64,000 nucleotides of DNA from Astragalus membranaceus (lineage: Eukaryota > Streptophyta > Magnoliopsida > Fabales > Fabaceae): contig CM076847.1 in the NCBI GenBank assembly GCA_039519185.1, forward strand, positions 54,257,708 through 54,321,707, given 5' to 3'. A program made the position numbers and the translations under genes. Shown here one piece after another: positions 42,874 through 54,300 of the stretch. The notes under the pieces are model-generated. The model did not search any database and was not told the origin of the DNA. It saw only the letters and a list, made by a program, of their open reading frames with translations. How positions within the stretch are numbered: position 1 is the first letter of the stretch; every line of letters starts with the position of its first letter.

Positions 42874-44241
42874 CCAACATCTGTTACAGAAATAAGAAGT
42901 TTCTTGGGTCTAGCTGGTTACTATAGAAGGTTTATTCAAGGTTTTTCACAATTGGTTCTTCCACTTACTCGGTTAACTCGTAAGGGCCAGCCGTTTACAT
43001 GGGATGCCGATTGTGAGGAGTGTTTTCAAGAGTTGAAAGTTAGGTTAACTTCTGCTCCAATCCTAATTCTTCCAGATCTGTCTTTGGATTTTCAAATTTT
43101 CAGCGATGCTTCTGGGAAGGGTTTAGGATGTGTTCTAATGCAGAACCAACAAGTTGTAGCTTATGCCTCCAGACAGTTGAAGACTCATGAAGAGAATTAT
43201 CCGACTCATGATTTGGAGTTGGCAGCTATTGTGTACGCACTGAAGATTTGGAGACATTACCTATATGGGTCTCGTTTCGAAGTCTTCAGTGATCATAAAA
43301 GCTTGAAGTATTTGTTTGATCAGAAGGAGTTGAATAACAGGCAGAGAAGGTGGGTGGAATTTCTGAAGGATTATGACTTCGAATTGAAGTATCATCCGGG
43401 AAAGGCTAATGTTGTAGCCGATGCACTAAGTAGGAAATCCATTCACATAGCAAAGTTTATGATGCATGAAATGGAATTGTTGGAGTCCTTTAGGGACTTG
43501 AATTTGAATGCAAGATCAAGGAAGAACTGGTTAGTGCTGAGCCACATGAGGATCTCTAGCTCATTAAGGGATTCTATTCGCTTAGCACAGGATAATGATG
43601 TGAGGCTACAATCGCAAAAATTGTTGCCGGATTTTACTGAAGATAGGGATGGAGTAATTTGTTTCAACGGTAGGATCTGTGTGCCCGATAATGAAGATAT
43701 TAAAAAGCAAGTGCTAGAAGAAGCACACCGAAGTTTATTTTCTGTACATCCTGGATCCACCAAGATGTATAGAGATTTAAAGCAGATGTATTGGTGGCAA
43801 GGAATGAAGTTAGAGTTTGAGTCTGGTGATCATGTGTTTTTGAGATTGTCGCCAACAATTGGCACAGGTAGAGCATTACGGGTGAAGAAACTCAGTCCTC
43901 GGTATATTGGACCCTTCCAAATTATCGAGCGAGTTGGGCCTCTTGCATACCGTATCGCCTTGCCTCCACCATTGTCGAATCTTCATGATGTATTCCATGT
44001 GTCTCAGTTGCGGAAGTACATTCCCGATCCAAGTCAACCATTAGATTTTGAAACGATTGACCTCCGACCGGACTTATCTTTCCAACCTCATCCACATTAC
44101 ATCATGGAACGTGGCGAGAGGACGCTACGGACGAAGTCAATTCCCATTGTCAAGGTGGTTTGGGATGGTTTTTCCCTCGAAGAAGCTACATGGGAGTTGG
44201 AGGATGATATGCGGACTCAGTATCCGTATCTGTTCTCTTGA
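42874..44241 (+). CDS. pol: RNase H, integrase ends and chromodomain of element B (one open frame, internally deleted)
   Basis: It is in the same frame as the RT and open to TGA after 44241. RNase H: SDASGKGLGCVLMQNQQVVA, PTHDLELAAIVYALKIWRH, FSDHKSLKYLFDQ, DALSRKS. Integrase zinc domain start: EEAHRSLFSVHPGSTKMYRD. At about 43816 YWWQGMKLE is joined to FESGDHVFLRLSP, removing the CC pair and the whole DDE core. The C terminus follows (LSPRYIGPFQIIERVGPLAY, LHDVFHVSQLRKYIPDPS), then a chromodomain (SIPIVKVVWDGFSLEEATWE). Chromodomains steer chromovirus integration to marked chromatin. Without the catalytic core this protein cannot integrate DNA. Confidence 0.92.
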   Translation, partial: PTSVTEIRSFLGLAGYYRRFIQGFSQLVLPLTRLTRKGQPFTWDADCEECFQELKVRLTSAPILILPDLSLDFQIFSDASGKGLGCVLMQNQQVVAYASRQLKTHEENYPTHDLELAAIVYALKIWRHYLYGSRFEVFSDHKSLKYLFDQKELNNRQRRWVEFLKDYDFELKYHPGKANVVADALSRKSIHIAKFMMHEMELLESFRDLNLNARSRKNWLVLSHMRISSSLRDSIRLAQDNDVRLQSQKLLPDFTEDRDGVICFNGRICVPDNEDIKKQVLEEAHRSLFSVHPGSTKMYRDLKQMYWWQGMKLEFESGDHVFLRLSPTIGTGRALRVKKLSPRYIGPFQIIERVGPLAYRIALPPPLSNLHDVFHVSQLRKYIPDPSQPLDFETIDLRPDLSFQPHPHYIMERGERTLRTKSIPIVKVVWDGFSLEEATWELEDDMRTQYPYLFS

Positions 44242-44280
44242 GGTATGTTGTGTCTAATTTTGAGGACAAAATTCTTTCGA

Positions 44281-44291
44281 GTTGGGGAGAA
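44281..44291 (+). promoter_or_regulatory. Polypurine tract of element B
   Basis: GTTGGGGAGAA directly precedes the 3' LTR, after the TTTTGAGGACAAAATTC text that also precedes the 3' LTR of A. It primes second-strand synthesis. Confidence 0.88.
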
Positions 44292-46593
44292 TGTAACATC
44301 CTCAAAATAATTAATCGAATTATTTGGATGTTAACCCAATTAAATCAATTTAGTACATAACTGGTAAATTTATTGAGTGCTAAAATTATTTATTTGATGG
44401 CATTAGATCGTTAACCGGATAATACGGGTCAAAGAAGTTTCGAAATCGGAATAAGGGATTATGATCAATACGGTAATTGGACCACGCTACCACTTATTTA
44501 TTAATTAAATAAGTATGTGTGTGTGTGTGTTAAATGAAAGAAGAAAGGAAAGAATAAAAGAAAGAAAAAGAGGAAAGAAAGAGAACGCAGAAGAGAAAAG
44601 AAGAAGAGGAGAAAAGAAGAGAAGAGGAGAAAAGAAAGAAGAAGAAGAGAAAGAGGAGAAGAAGGGTTTCCATCACCACCCAAACTCCAAGTTTTTCACC
44701 ATCATCATCACCTTCCTACTAGCTTCCTTTCCCCCTAGTTTTGGTGAGCTTATTTTCCTCTTTTCCCCTCTATTTGAATTTCGAATTTGGGATGATTTGG
44801 GGGATTGATGATGATTTTGGTTGGTTATTCATGATTTGAAGCAAGCCTAAGGAAGATTGAAAGTGGATTGAAGCTCGATTCGAGGTTGAGAGCGGATTGG
44901 TGATTATTGGGTTTCGTTTGGGGATTTTTGGAGTCTCGGTGATTTCGTCTCGGTGATTTCGGCTCGGTGACGGCTCTCGCGTCAAGGGTGAGTTTTACTC
45001 GCGCTTAGGATGTTTTTGTGTTTCGATAATTTTTACGTTTATTGATTTCGAGGGATTTTGAGATAAAAACCGTTATTGGAAAATATGTCGCGTTTTGCTA
45101 CAATTCGTTTACAATGAGTTTTTGATGATTTGATTGATTGTGAAATGTTGAATTCTTATGTGATGTTGTGATTGCTTGGTCTGTTTTCGGTCGAAACGAG
45201 AATCGTTCGAGAAATTTTGGGTCAAAAACCGTTATTTCGGAATATGTCGTATTTTGGTAAAATCCGTTTTGATTAAGTTTTTGATTGGATAGATTGATTG
45301 TGTGACTTTGATTGGGACTGTTTTTATGGTTGTCAAATCTGTTTTCAATCGGAATAAAAATCGGAATTGAGCGGAATCGCGGTTTTCGCGCGAAACCGCC
45401 AAAATCTGCCCTTGACAGACCCCCCCTGCTGTCTGTCTGCGTGCCGTTTGCGCGCCACGCGCCACTCGCGCGCCAGTTGGCAGAACCTGCTGTCTGTTCG
45501 CGCGCCGTTTGCGCGCCGCGCGCCACTCGCGCGCCAATTGGCAGAATTTCAGCAACCAAACACTGTTTTTCGTTTCGCGATAACTTTTGATCCGGGAACC
45601 CGATTGAGGTGTTCTAAGATGCGTTGGAAAGTTTATTCAGAGGCCTAACTGAATATTCTATTTTTAAGGAAAAATGAACTGTTTTTGATATGGAAAATTG
45701 TGTCGAAAAGCGGTCAACTAGAGTGCGAGTGTGAACTTGGATTTTGTAAAATGTGGATTAAAGTGTTTCATCGATTGTTTGATTTGATGGACCGTGGGTT
45801 CATAGTACTGTAGATATATGTTTATATATCGAGTTGGGTGACGACCCATGAGTAACATACTAGGCGGGGCAGTCATGATCCCCTTCCCTAGGCTCCATGC
45901 CAATGGGAGAATGTACTATTGGTAGGGGGGTTCACCGGGATTAGCGATGTTCCGCAGTCGGTGTTATGTTAAAGATTATAGTACGATACTCCGGGATTAG
46001 CAATGTTCTGCAGTCGGTGCCGTACTTTGTTTGTTGTACGATACACCGGGATTAGCAATGTTCTGCAGTCGGTGCCGTACTTTGTTTATTTTACGACATT
46101 CCGGGAGTAGCAATGTTTTGCAGTCGGTGTCGCGTTAAGCTATAAGAGAACTAATAACTGAACCGAGAGTGTTAGTAGGGGTCTCGGTAGAACTCACTGA
46201 GATTGTATCTCACTGTTTAAATGTTGTTGTTTTACAGATAAACAGGGACAGAAGAAACCTCAGAGGCACGAGTAGGTGGCCCCCGGGAAATGGATAATGA
46301 CTTAGCTTTATATTCAGTTTATTCTCCTTCTGTTGTGCATGTATCAAAGCACTATGACATTAGAGTCATGTTTGTCTTTCATTCCGCTTTCTTGTATGAT
46401 TCTGACTACCACAGTTGCTGACAGTTTACGGTCTAAGAACCGTATGGTCTTAAGTGTGTATAAGACAGTTATGTTATATTTCAGCAAAAATTTTATAGTG
46501 GTAATCAGTATCTGAGCAGGAAATATTATCTCTGATGTATGTTGAATGTGCACTTGGGTGTTTTTAAAGAAATAAAAATATCAGGGTGTTACA
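44292..46593 (+). mobile_element. 3' LTR of element B
   Basis: TGTAACATCCTCAAAATAATT to CAGGGTGTTACA, 2302 bp. It has a GCGCGCC-type CpG cassette (45405-45545), the AACTTTTGATCCGGGAACCC module (45583-45603), and four ATTAGCAATGTTCTGCAGTCGGTG-type subrepeats (45940-46130). It also has an internal duplication of about 158 bp (AAAACCGTTAT... at 45066 and again at 45225). Compared with LTR A the CpG cassette has an entirely different sequence while both flanks align. Confidence 0.93.
45405..45545. repeat. GCGCGCC cassette in LTR B
   Basis: Two copies of a roughly 67-bp unit: CTGTCTGTCTGCGTGCC then GTTTGCGCGCCACGCGCCAC and TCGCGCGCCAGTTGGCAGAA, then the same again with CGCGCCGCGCGCCAC. GCGCGC and TTGGC/GCCAA palindromes are frequent. 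Confidence 0.9.
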
Positions 46594-46598
46594 GGTAT

Positions 46599-47526
46599 AG
46601 TAGTTTTGAAAAATCATTTTTGTGAAAACCCGCATGCTAAAGTTAATTTTGGGAACGAATTAAGAGGCTAATGAAATTGGATTGAGGAAGAAAATCCTAG
46701 GAGGATTACTTAGGTTGAGGGGAAGCTCTCAACGCTATTGACTAATTCGGAAAGGAATTGGGTGCGTCGTGGATAAAAATATTGTGAGGAAAGTTACAAT
46801 AGAGGAAGAAGGAGCTCTGAGTTCTGTTTGAAAGTTGTTTTGAGAACAACTGAGATGATTTTCATTACGTTCAAATTTACTTGATGTCCCCACGGTTTAT
46901 TTCTACGTTTAAGGTCAAAGTTTTTAGTAAAACCCTCATCCCATCATTTTGAAAAGTTTTATCTCGAAATCTTGGGGGCGAGTCAAGAAATTTCACACAT
47001 GACTTCTTCGTCACATTTCTCAATGTGTATGAGAACTGTTATAAAATTTAGAAAAAAAAGTGGTTGAGAACGTGTTTACACCCTTTGAGGAAATCGTGTT
47101 TGTTCTTATCTCGATCGAGGAGTACCAGTTTGTGGATCTCATTTTCAACATTTATTTCTATCAAGTGTCTTGTATTAGACCCTTTGATTTAGATTAATTA
47201 AAGTTGGGGCGCAAGCGAGGATAGTCGGAATGAAGCTTCGTAAGTGTTTTTAAACGCGGTGCCAAGCCTATGTAGGCGAAAGAGGAGTTTCTCGTGTTGA
47301 TTTGTAATAAGAGAGTTCGGACTATAATCTTAGAAGTGTTCTAGAGTAGTAGTAGAGCACACTTAAAGATTGACGTACCAACTTGGGAAGATTTTCTACA
47401 TTCATTTCGTTAGTTCAAGATTGTTTTCCAGCAAATTTAGACCTTTTTGAGAATGTCGATTCTCGGTTAGTCAAATGAAAGACTTGACGAAATTTTGAGG
47501 ACAAAATTCTTTCAAGTTGGGGAGAA
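46599..47526 (+). other. 3' tail of element A after the nested insertion, with polypurine tract
   Basis: Non-coding. 46600-46900 is the reverse complement of the tail of C (14420-14710), showing it is element A/C family sequence. The end reads TTTTGAGGACAAAATTCTTT then GTTGGGGAGAA (47516-47526), the polypurine tract next to the 3' LTR. Confidence 0.8.
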
Positions 47527-47724
47527 TGTAACATCCCCAAAATAATTAGTCGAATTATTTGGATGTAACCCAATTGAATTAATTTAGTACTTAATTGGTA
47601 AAATTATTGAATGCTAAATATAATTATTGACTGTCACAGGATCGTTAACCGAATAATACGGGTCAAGGATGTTTTGGAATCGAAATAAGAGTTTAAGATC
47701 AATATGGTAATTTGACCACGTTAC

Positions 47725-47803
<79 letters not shown>

Positions 47804-49947
47804 GTGTGTGTGTGAGAAAGAATTAAAATAATAGAAAGAAAAGAAAGAAAGGGAAGCGAGAGAAACAGAGAGGAGAAGAGGAAAGGAAAAGAAGAAGAGA
47901 AAGAATGGGTGTGGAAGAAGAAGAGGAAAAATGGGATACTTCGGTTCATCAAAACGACTTCCTTCCAACACGAAAAACGTTCAGCGTTACTTCCTCTTCG
48001 GTTCGGTACCAACATCATCATCATCAACTCACTCTACACAAATTCACCATTTTCGAATTTGGAGAAGAAGGGGATAAAATCTTGAGTTTCTTTCTTCAAA
48101 AAATGTTCTAGAGGTTAGGGAATTTCAAATAAGTGATTGGGTGCAAGCTTGGAGTGAAGGAATCAAGGATTGGATGACTTAGGGTTTGAAAATCAAATTT
48201 GGGGTTATGGATGAATAGTGATTTGGAGGTTGAAGATGATGAATAGTTTTTGATGATTCTAGAATGATTAGGAGCGAACCCGAAGCATATTGAGTGCGGA
48301 ATGAAGTTCAATTTCGCGGAGTTGAAGTTGGTTGGTGATTAGGGTTCGAATGGGGGATTTCGGAAAGTTCGGTATTTCGGTTAAAAAGATGTCTCGTGAT
48401 TGAGCGGAAAGGTCGGAAGCGGATTTGGGCGTCGTCGGAGCGTGGAAGTTTATGCGGGGTTTGTTCGTGTGGTTATGTGCAGATTTGGAAGTCTCGGTGG
48501 TTTCGGCTCGGTCTCGGCTCTCGCTTCGAGGGTGAGTTTTACTCACGCTTAGGATGTTTTTGTGTCTCGATAAATTTTATGTGATTTGATTCCGAGAGAT
48601 TTTGACTTGAAAACCGATATTTGGAAAATATGTCATTTTTGATAAAATTCGTTTCAATTGAATTTGTTATTGATTTGATTCATTGTGTGGTATTGGTTGG
48701 GTCTGTTTTGTTGGTTGTTAAATTTGTTTTCAATCGGAACGGGAATCGGAATTGAGCGGAATAGCGAAGTTCACGAAAAACTGAAAAAACAGCAGAATTC
48801 TGCAGATGGTCGCCTTGCGACCCGACCCATCGCCTCGCGACCAGATCCAATTTTGCAACGAAAAATTTCTCTGTCCCTTCTCGCGTCGCGACGGTTTGCA
48901 GTTCGCGTCGCGACGGTTTGCAGATTTTCAGCATCGATAAACTGATTTTGTTTTCGTGATAACTTTTGATCCGGGAACCCGATTGAGGTGTTCTAAGATG
49001 CATTTGAAAGCTTATTCAGAGGCCTAACTGAATATTCAATTTTTAAGGCAAAATGAACTGTTTTTGGAGACGTAAAATGTGTCGAAAGGTGATGAATTAG
49101 TATGCAAGAGTGAATGTGGATTTAAATTGTAATGTGAATTAATTGTTCAATTGTTTGTCTGAGGTAATGAACCCTGAGTTCATGTGTCTGTAGATATATT
49201 TATTATATCTAGTTTGGTGACGACCCATGTTAACATACTAAGACGGGGGTAGTCATGCACTCTTACCTTAGGCTCCGTGCCAATTCGGAAACACCATTGG
49301 TAAGGGGATTCACCCGGGATATAGCAGAGTTGCAGTCGGTGCCGTACTTTGTTTGTTGTGCGATACACCGGGGATATAGCAGAGTTGCAGTCGGTGCCGT
49401 ACTTTGTTTGTCGTGCGATACCGGGGATATAGCAAAGTTGCAGTCGGTGTCGTACGGTGTCATAATAGGTTCACCGGAGATATAGCAAAGTTGCAGTCGG
49501 TGACCTGTTAAATTAATCATAACTTATAATTTGACCGAGAGTGTTAGTAGGTGTCTCGGTAGAACTCACTGAGATTGTATCTCATTCTTTATATGTTGTT
49601 GTTTTACAGATAAACAGGGAAAGTGGAGATCCAAGGGGCACGAGTAGGTGGTACTCGGATGGTTGCTGAAGACTTAACTTTATGCTTAAGTGTATATTTT
49701 TCCTTGTTATCTGTGTATCAAGACATTTTGTCTTTAGCGTTATGTATTTATTTCCGCTTTCTTGTGCGATATTGAACACTGTATTTCACTGATGATTTAT
49801 GGTCTTATTTATGTTTAAGACCGTCCTGTTGTTGTTCAGTGAAAATTTTATAGTTGTGTTCAGTTTTTAAACGGGAAATATATCTCTGATGTTTTAGGGA
49901 TGGTGCACTTGGGTATTTTTACTCGATAAAAATACCGGGGTGTTACA
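47527..49947 (+). mobile_element. 3' LTR of element A
   Basis: 2421 bp, same ends as the 5' copy. Differences include the microsatellite (about 36 TA, 5 GT units at 47729-47814), four instead of three subrepeats (49312-49503), and scattered substitutions, many of them C/T in the CpG cassette (48808-48922). Confidence 0.95.
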
Positions 49948-49952
49948 TTTTA

Positions 49953-50098
49953 TATCACATTTCTTAATTTTTTAAATGGGCCATGTACGTTGACAAGGTG
50001 TTATCAAAGGAACCAGATACAATACTCTACATTGATATCGTAGCAAGGCATCATGTACTGCAATATTGGTTGGCTTCCTTTAAAACTGTTATATTGAT
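49953..50098. other. Spacer right of element A
   Basis: Uncharacterised AT-rich sequence. The last 16 bases (50083-50098) are the left target duplication of the SINE. No gene seen. Confidence 0.5.
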
Positions 50099-50291
50099 TT
50101 TTTCCGTATAAACGGGGTATCCTCTGCGCACAACTGTAGAGAATAATCCCTCGAGTTGGGTAGGACCACAATGAGCAGTAAAGCTCTTTCTCAAGAGATT
50201 TAACACTGCTGCATGTCTAAGCCTGGATTCGAACCCAAAACCTTGGTTAAGCTAGAAGAGACCCCTACCATCTCATCTAAGTGCTATTGAT
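50099..50291 (-). mobile_element. tRNA-derived SINE with perfect 16-bp target duplications
   Basis: AAACTGTTATATTGAT occurs at 50083-50098 and 50292-50307, exactly flanking a 193-bp block. On the minus strand the block starts TCAATAGCACTTAGATGAGAT (A-box region), contains GGTTCGAATCC (50225-50235), a perfect pol III B box, and ends in CCGTTTATACGG plus a short A tail (TTTTT on +, 50099-50103). These are the hallmarks of a tRNA-derived SINE moved by target-primed reverse transcription. It is unrelated in body sequence to the SINE at 32587. Confidence 0.85.
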
Positions 50292-50307
50292 AAACTGTTA
50301 TATTGAT

Positions 50308-50961
50308 CGACACTATTGTTATAAAACAATTCATTAAAATTGTTAAAGATGACTCTATTCTGTTTAGAGAAAGACTTGACCCCTCTTCTAGACCCATTTT
50401 TTGTTGCTATTTCACATCATAATTTGTTTTCTTAATAATGATTTTATTCTTTTTGTAACTGTTTTTAGAGGTTAAAAATTATGCTCAAATTTCTTTACTG
50501 CAAAGTTTCCGATAACATATTTTAACAGATAACCTTATTATCTGTTCTTGTCAAATTAAGTAATAAACAGATATAATTTTTTCTAAATTTACGTCATTAA
50601 AAATTAGGAATCTGTATGTATGTACCAAATTTATATTTTATGTAGTTAGTAATTTAATTGGTAAAAGTAATAATATTATGTTATATTTTTGCTGAATATC
50701 GTGAGAAGAACCATGTAAAAAATAGATTCCCAATCTTCAAAGAAAAAAAAACTCTATTTCTTTAATGTTAAAAATTTTTTTTAGTTATTATAATTCATTT
50801 TGTTTTAAAAATTTATTAATATTATTATTAGTATTATGTAAACAAATTTTTTTTGAATATATAATTTTTAAACACAAAATGTATTTTTATTTACTTCTTA
50901 TTCAATATAAGTGTAGAATATCATAAAATTAACTCACGCTGACTTGACGCTAAGTGTATAT
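50308..50961. other. AT-rich spacer before LTR F
   Basis: No gene. It contains ATTATTATTAGTATTATGTAAACA (about 50820-50844) and following text that loosely resembles the sequence at the start of the triplication (32900-33000), and TATAAAACAATTCATTAAA (50321-50339), also found at 32570-32587. TATAT (50957-50961) precedes LTR F. Confidence 0.5.
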
Positions 50962-52704
50962 TGTAACATCCCCAATTTAGCTAATTTCATTTAATGAAAT
51001 TAGCAAGAGGTTATGAGATAATTGATTAGCTAAATTCTATAAGTTAGCATAATTGATTATGTGTGATAGCTAGTTAATTGCTAATGATGTAAATTATATG
51101 CATTATTGAGTAATGGTATGATTAGAAATGAAATACCTTGGGATTGTGGTGTGTTGATCTCTTGGGGGTAATATAGTTCTTTCACCCTTCCGTTTTACCT
51201 TCAGTTGATCACATAGATAAATTAATTAAGTAATTATTGTGATTGAGCTAGTAATAGAACTAGTTGTGCATAGTAAAATAAGGGGTTTGATTAGAAACAA
51301 AATCTTTACTCTTCTAAGCCCAAATTCATAAGGTCCGGCTCATTCTCAAGTGAACAACTAGCTGAAGACACAAAAGGAAGGGAATTCATTTCATTTCACT
51401 CCAGCTTGTTTTGAAACTGAGAATGAGAAAAAGGAATAGGAAAGAACAAAGTGAGGGAGAGGGAGAGAGTGAGGAGAGGAAGGGGAAAATCTTCAAATCC
51501 ATTGTAAGCTTTCTTGAGATTTCAAACCCCATCACCCTTGTTCTCTTCTTCAATTCGAAACCAACACTACAACATTTTAGACCTACGACAACACCCATTT
51601 CATGAGCACCCAAAAAACCGTTGCCATAGATGATTATTGGCAACGTTTTTCCAGACCGTTGGCATAGCATGTAAGGTATTTTGTTATTTTTAGACAACAG
51701 TTAAAAACCGTTGCTAAAGAACTATAGGCAACGGTTTTATTTAATAATTGTTTTAATTTATTGAGCAACGCCTCAAAACCGTTCCGGATCAGCAAATATA
51801 AACTTTTTTTTAAAATATTTTTTCTAGAAAATTATTCAGCGCAACCTTTTTTTATTTAGCTCTATCGTACCCTCTTCTCTCTTAATCCCCAAATCGTGCA
51901 TCTCTCCAAACCCTCATTTGTAAATCTTCCCTTTCTTTGACGACTCCCTCCGGCGAATCTCAATCTCCGGCAAATCCTTCTCTGGTGACTCTCCTCTTCG
52001 CCTCCATCTCTCTCTGTCGCCTGTAATCTCTCTCTCACTCTCTGACTCCGGTAGCTGCTTCTCTCTTGTCATCTATGCATATGTTCTCTTCCTATGTGAC
52101 TGCGTGTGTGTCAATTAATGTTTTGTGGGTTTGGGGGAAGGTTTAGAGGTCGTTGATGGATGTGTGGCTTTTGAGTGAGTCAATGAGTTGAGTGATTGAA
52201 ATGGGTGTTAGGGTTTCTGTATTTTGGAGAGTGATTAGCTTCGAAATTCCTTTATTAAACAAATTGTGAATATAGATCTGATTATTTGTTTTTGATTTGT
52301 TTGTGATGTTAATCAAATTTTAACTGTTTTGGGTTTCAATTCAATGAAGATTCTGCCTCTATATTGATATTTTTAATGGTACTCTCTCTCTCTCTCTCAC
52401 TCTCTCTCTCATGTATGTTTTGAAGTAACATATTTTTATGATTTGCAATTTCTATTTCTTTGAAATATGATTTTTCTATTTAAATAACAATATGATTTTT
52501 CTGTTTTACATTATTACGTTGCTCAGCTAATAAATAGGCTGTATTTGGTTTGAGTTATGTTTCCTTCAAAATATATTTTAAAGAATTTTGAAATCTTTCG
52601 CAATTAGGTAACAAGCGAATCTTTACTATCAATAGCTTCTCTGACTAATTTGTTTCCAACATCTGGTCCTTCATGCAGCACTTAAATATCTATCAAGATG
52701 TTCA

Positions 52705-52815
52705 GAACTTGTAAGTTTGAAGTTAGGATTATGCACGAACATATCAGACATAGGAACGGCACACATTGAAGTTAAATTTATGCACTAACATATCAGACAT
52801 AGGTTTGGCACACAA
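52705..52815. repeat. Direct duplication of about 49 bp inside the CACTA element
   Basis: AACATATCAGACATAGG appears twice (about 52738 and 52787) in blocks beginning GAAGTTA and ending GGCACACA. The copies differ at several bases. Confidence 0.75.
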
Positions 52816-53030
52816 TAGTTAGGCTTTGAATTATGCAAAATACGTATTATGAAGTCCTAATTATGAAATCATGCATTCTTTGCAGAGAAGGACCGAGGAC
52901 ATTAAAAATGCTTGAGGGTCATTTTTTTCCTCAGGAGTTGGTTAGTAATTTAATTTGCTACTCCTTCTAAAGCTCAAAACTTATGACTTTCATGTGCTAT
53001 GTTATCTAAAGAAAGATATTTATTTTGTGG

Positions 53031-53300
53031 ACCATATAGGTGATTTCGGTCTCCCAACGCGTCTTAATGAAGAAGACCTTGCTTTCTCAGTATTGCACTT
53101 ATATTTATTCTTTGGACTTCTCATGAATGTTGATTATTTTGAGATTCAGTTAGTGAATAGTGATACATGTTTCTATTTTCACTCTTCTTATATCTTCTTG
53201 TATAGGTTGTTGGAACTCCTTATTACACGTGTCCTGAGCTTCTTGCTGACATACCGTATGGTTATAACTTATAAATCTTATATGTGGTCTCTTGGTAAGG
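53031..53300 (+). pseudogene. Captured NEK-type protein kinase fragment with intron
   Basis: GDFGLPTRLNEEDLAFS (about 53040-53089) carries the DFG motif. A 116-bp AT-rich stretch with GT (53090) and AG (53205) borders follows, then VVGTPYYTCPELLADIPYGY (53206-53265) and, after a 7-bp insertion, KSYMWSLG next to a donor-like GTAAGG at 53295. Removing the stretch joins ...FSVVGTPYYTCPELL in frame. The phrase GTPxYxCPELLADIPYG is distinctive of plant NIMA-related (NEK) kinases, which act in microtubule and cell-growth control. Only the activation loop to subdomain IX is present. The D of SDxWSLG is Y. It is a gene fragment, not a working kinase. Confidence 0.85.
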
Positions 53301-53491
53301 AACGCGAATGCTTTATTCTAATTTCTAATTAATGAAACCATATGATATCTGACATTGTGTAAGAATGATATGGTCTCTTGGTTTTGTATTGTTTCTTTTA
53401 TCTATATTTTCTTGCTTGTTTTTGTTGTAGCATTTGATTGTTTTAATAGAGTTTGTATATTGCATTAATGGGGTTTTCGTTACTTTTGTAG

Positions 53492-53548
53492 GAAAATAAT
53501 GAAGGTATAGATGAAGGTGTTGATGACTTGGATGAAGAAAGAGTGTGA
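53492..53548 (+). pseudogene. Possible terminal exon fragment in the CACTA element
   Basis: After a pyrimidine-rich TTTTCGTTACTTTTGTAG acceptor, 18 codons encode ENNEGIDEGVDDLDEERV followed by TGA. The acidic tail looks like a real C-terminal exon. It could come from the same captured gene or from a chimeric transcript. I cannot name the source. Confidence 0.4.
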
Positions 53549-53839
53549 AGACATGTCTTGAACACTTGTGAGGTTTTATTTTGGAAATCGAACAATGCTT
53601 TTTACATTATGAGGATAATTTTTTTTTGTACTTAATTATGTGTTCTATGTTGAATTTAGTTTATAATGACAGTTGTTTTGGTAAAGAATTATATAGTTCT
53701 ATCTTGAAGTAGTTGGCATCACTTTTAAATTGTTGTGCAACTTTACGTATTCTTTGAAATGATTAGAATAAAAAAACAACTTTCTTGTGATGTTATTGTT
53801 ACCAATGATTTCACATCATAAAAGAAAACAGTTTTTTTG

Positions 53840-54300
53840 CATTGCCTTTAAAGGGAAGGGTTTTGTTGCGTTGCCAGTGACAGCAACAGTTTTACTCTAT
53901 AAAATGACAACAGTTTTAGACCGTTTCTTTGAAATTATAAGGCAATGTTTTGACAGTGTTGCCATATATGGCAACGGTTTTTGAGTGTTGCCATATCTGG
54001 CAACGGTTTTTAAGTGTTGCCATAACTGGCAACAGTTTTTGAGTGTTGCCATATCTGGCAACGGTTTTTAAGTGTTGCCATATCTGGCAACGGTTTGAGC
54101 CTGTTGCCATTGCGTGATAAACAAAACCGTTGCGTTTAAGTTATCAATGGCATCGGTTATTGGTATGTGTTGCCTTTGGGCACAAAAAATCGTTGCTTAT
54201 AGTTTAGGCAACGCTCGCAGAAACAACGGTTTCAAAACCGTTGCCGAAGGAAAAGGCAACGGTTTTTTTGGCTTTACACAACGGTTTTCAAACGTTGCCT
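53840..54300. repeat. Right subterminal GGCAACGG repeats of the CACTA element
   Basis: A unit of about 30 bp containing TGTTGCCATATCTGGCAACGG occurs five times in tandem (about 53955-54095). More scattered GGCAACGG and AAACCGTTGCC words continue to the right end. Each unit is itself palindromic (GTTGCCA...TGGCAAC). Confidence 0.9.

Larger units (their letters stand above)
41460..46593 (+). mobile_element. Tekay-like element B nested in A
   Basis: Flanked by perfect 5-bp duplications GGTAT (41455-41459 and 46594-46598). Order is a 450-bp 5' LTR fragment, protease remnant, RT, RNase H, integrase start, integrase end with chromodomain, polypurine tract and full 3' LTR. Two internal deletions are visible: LTR to protease at about 41909, and integrase zinc domain to integrase C terminus at about 43816. 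Because both outer ends and the duplications are intact, the deletions came after (or during) insertion. The 5' LTR fragment differs from the 3' LTR at only a handful of positions, so B is young. Confidence 0.93.

Noticed and set aside
45312..45648. Overlapping Arg/Ala-rich frames on both strands in LTR B
   Set aside because: Caused by the CpG cassette; no conserved domain.
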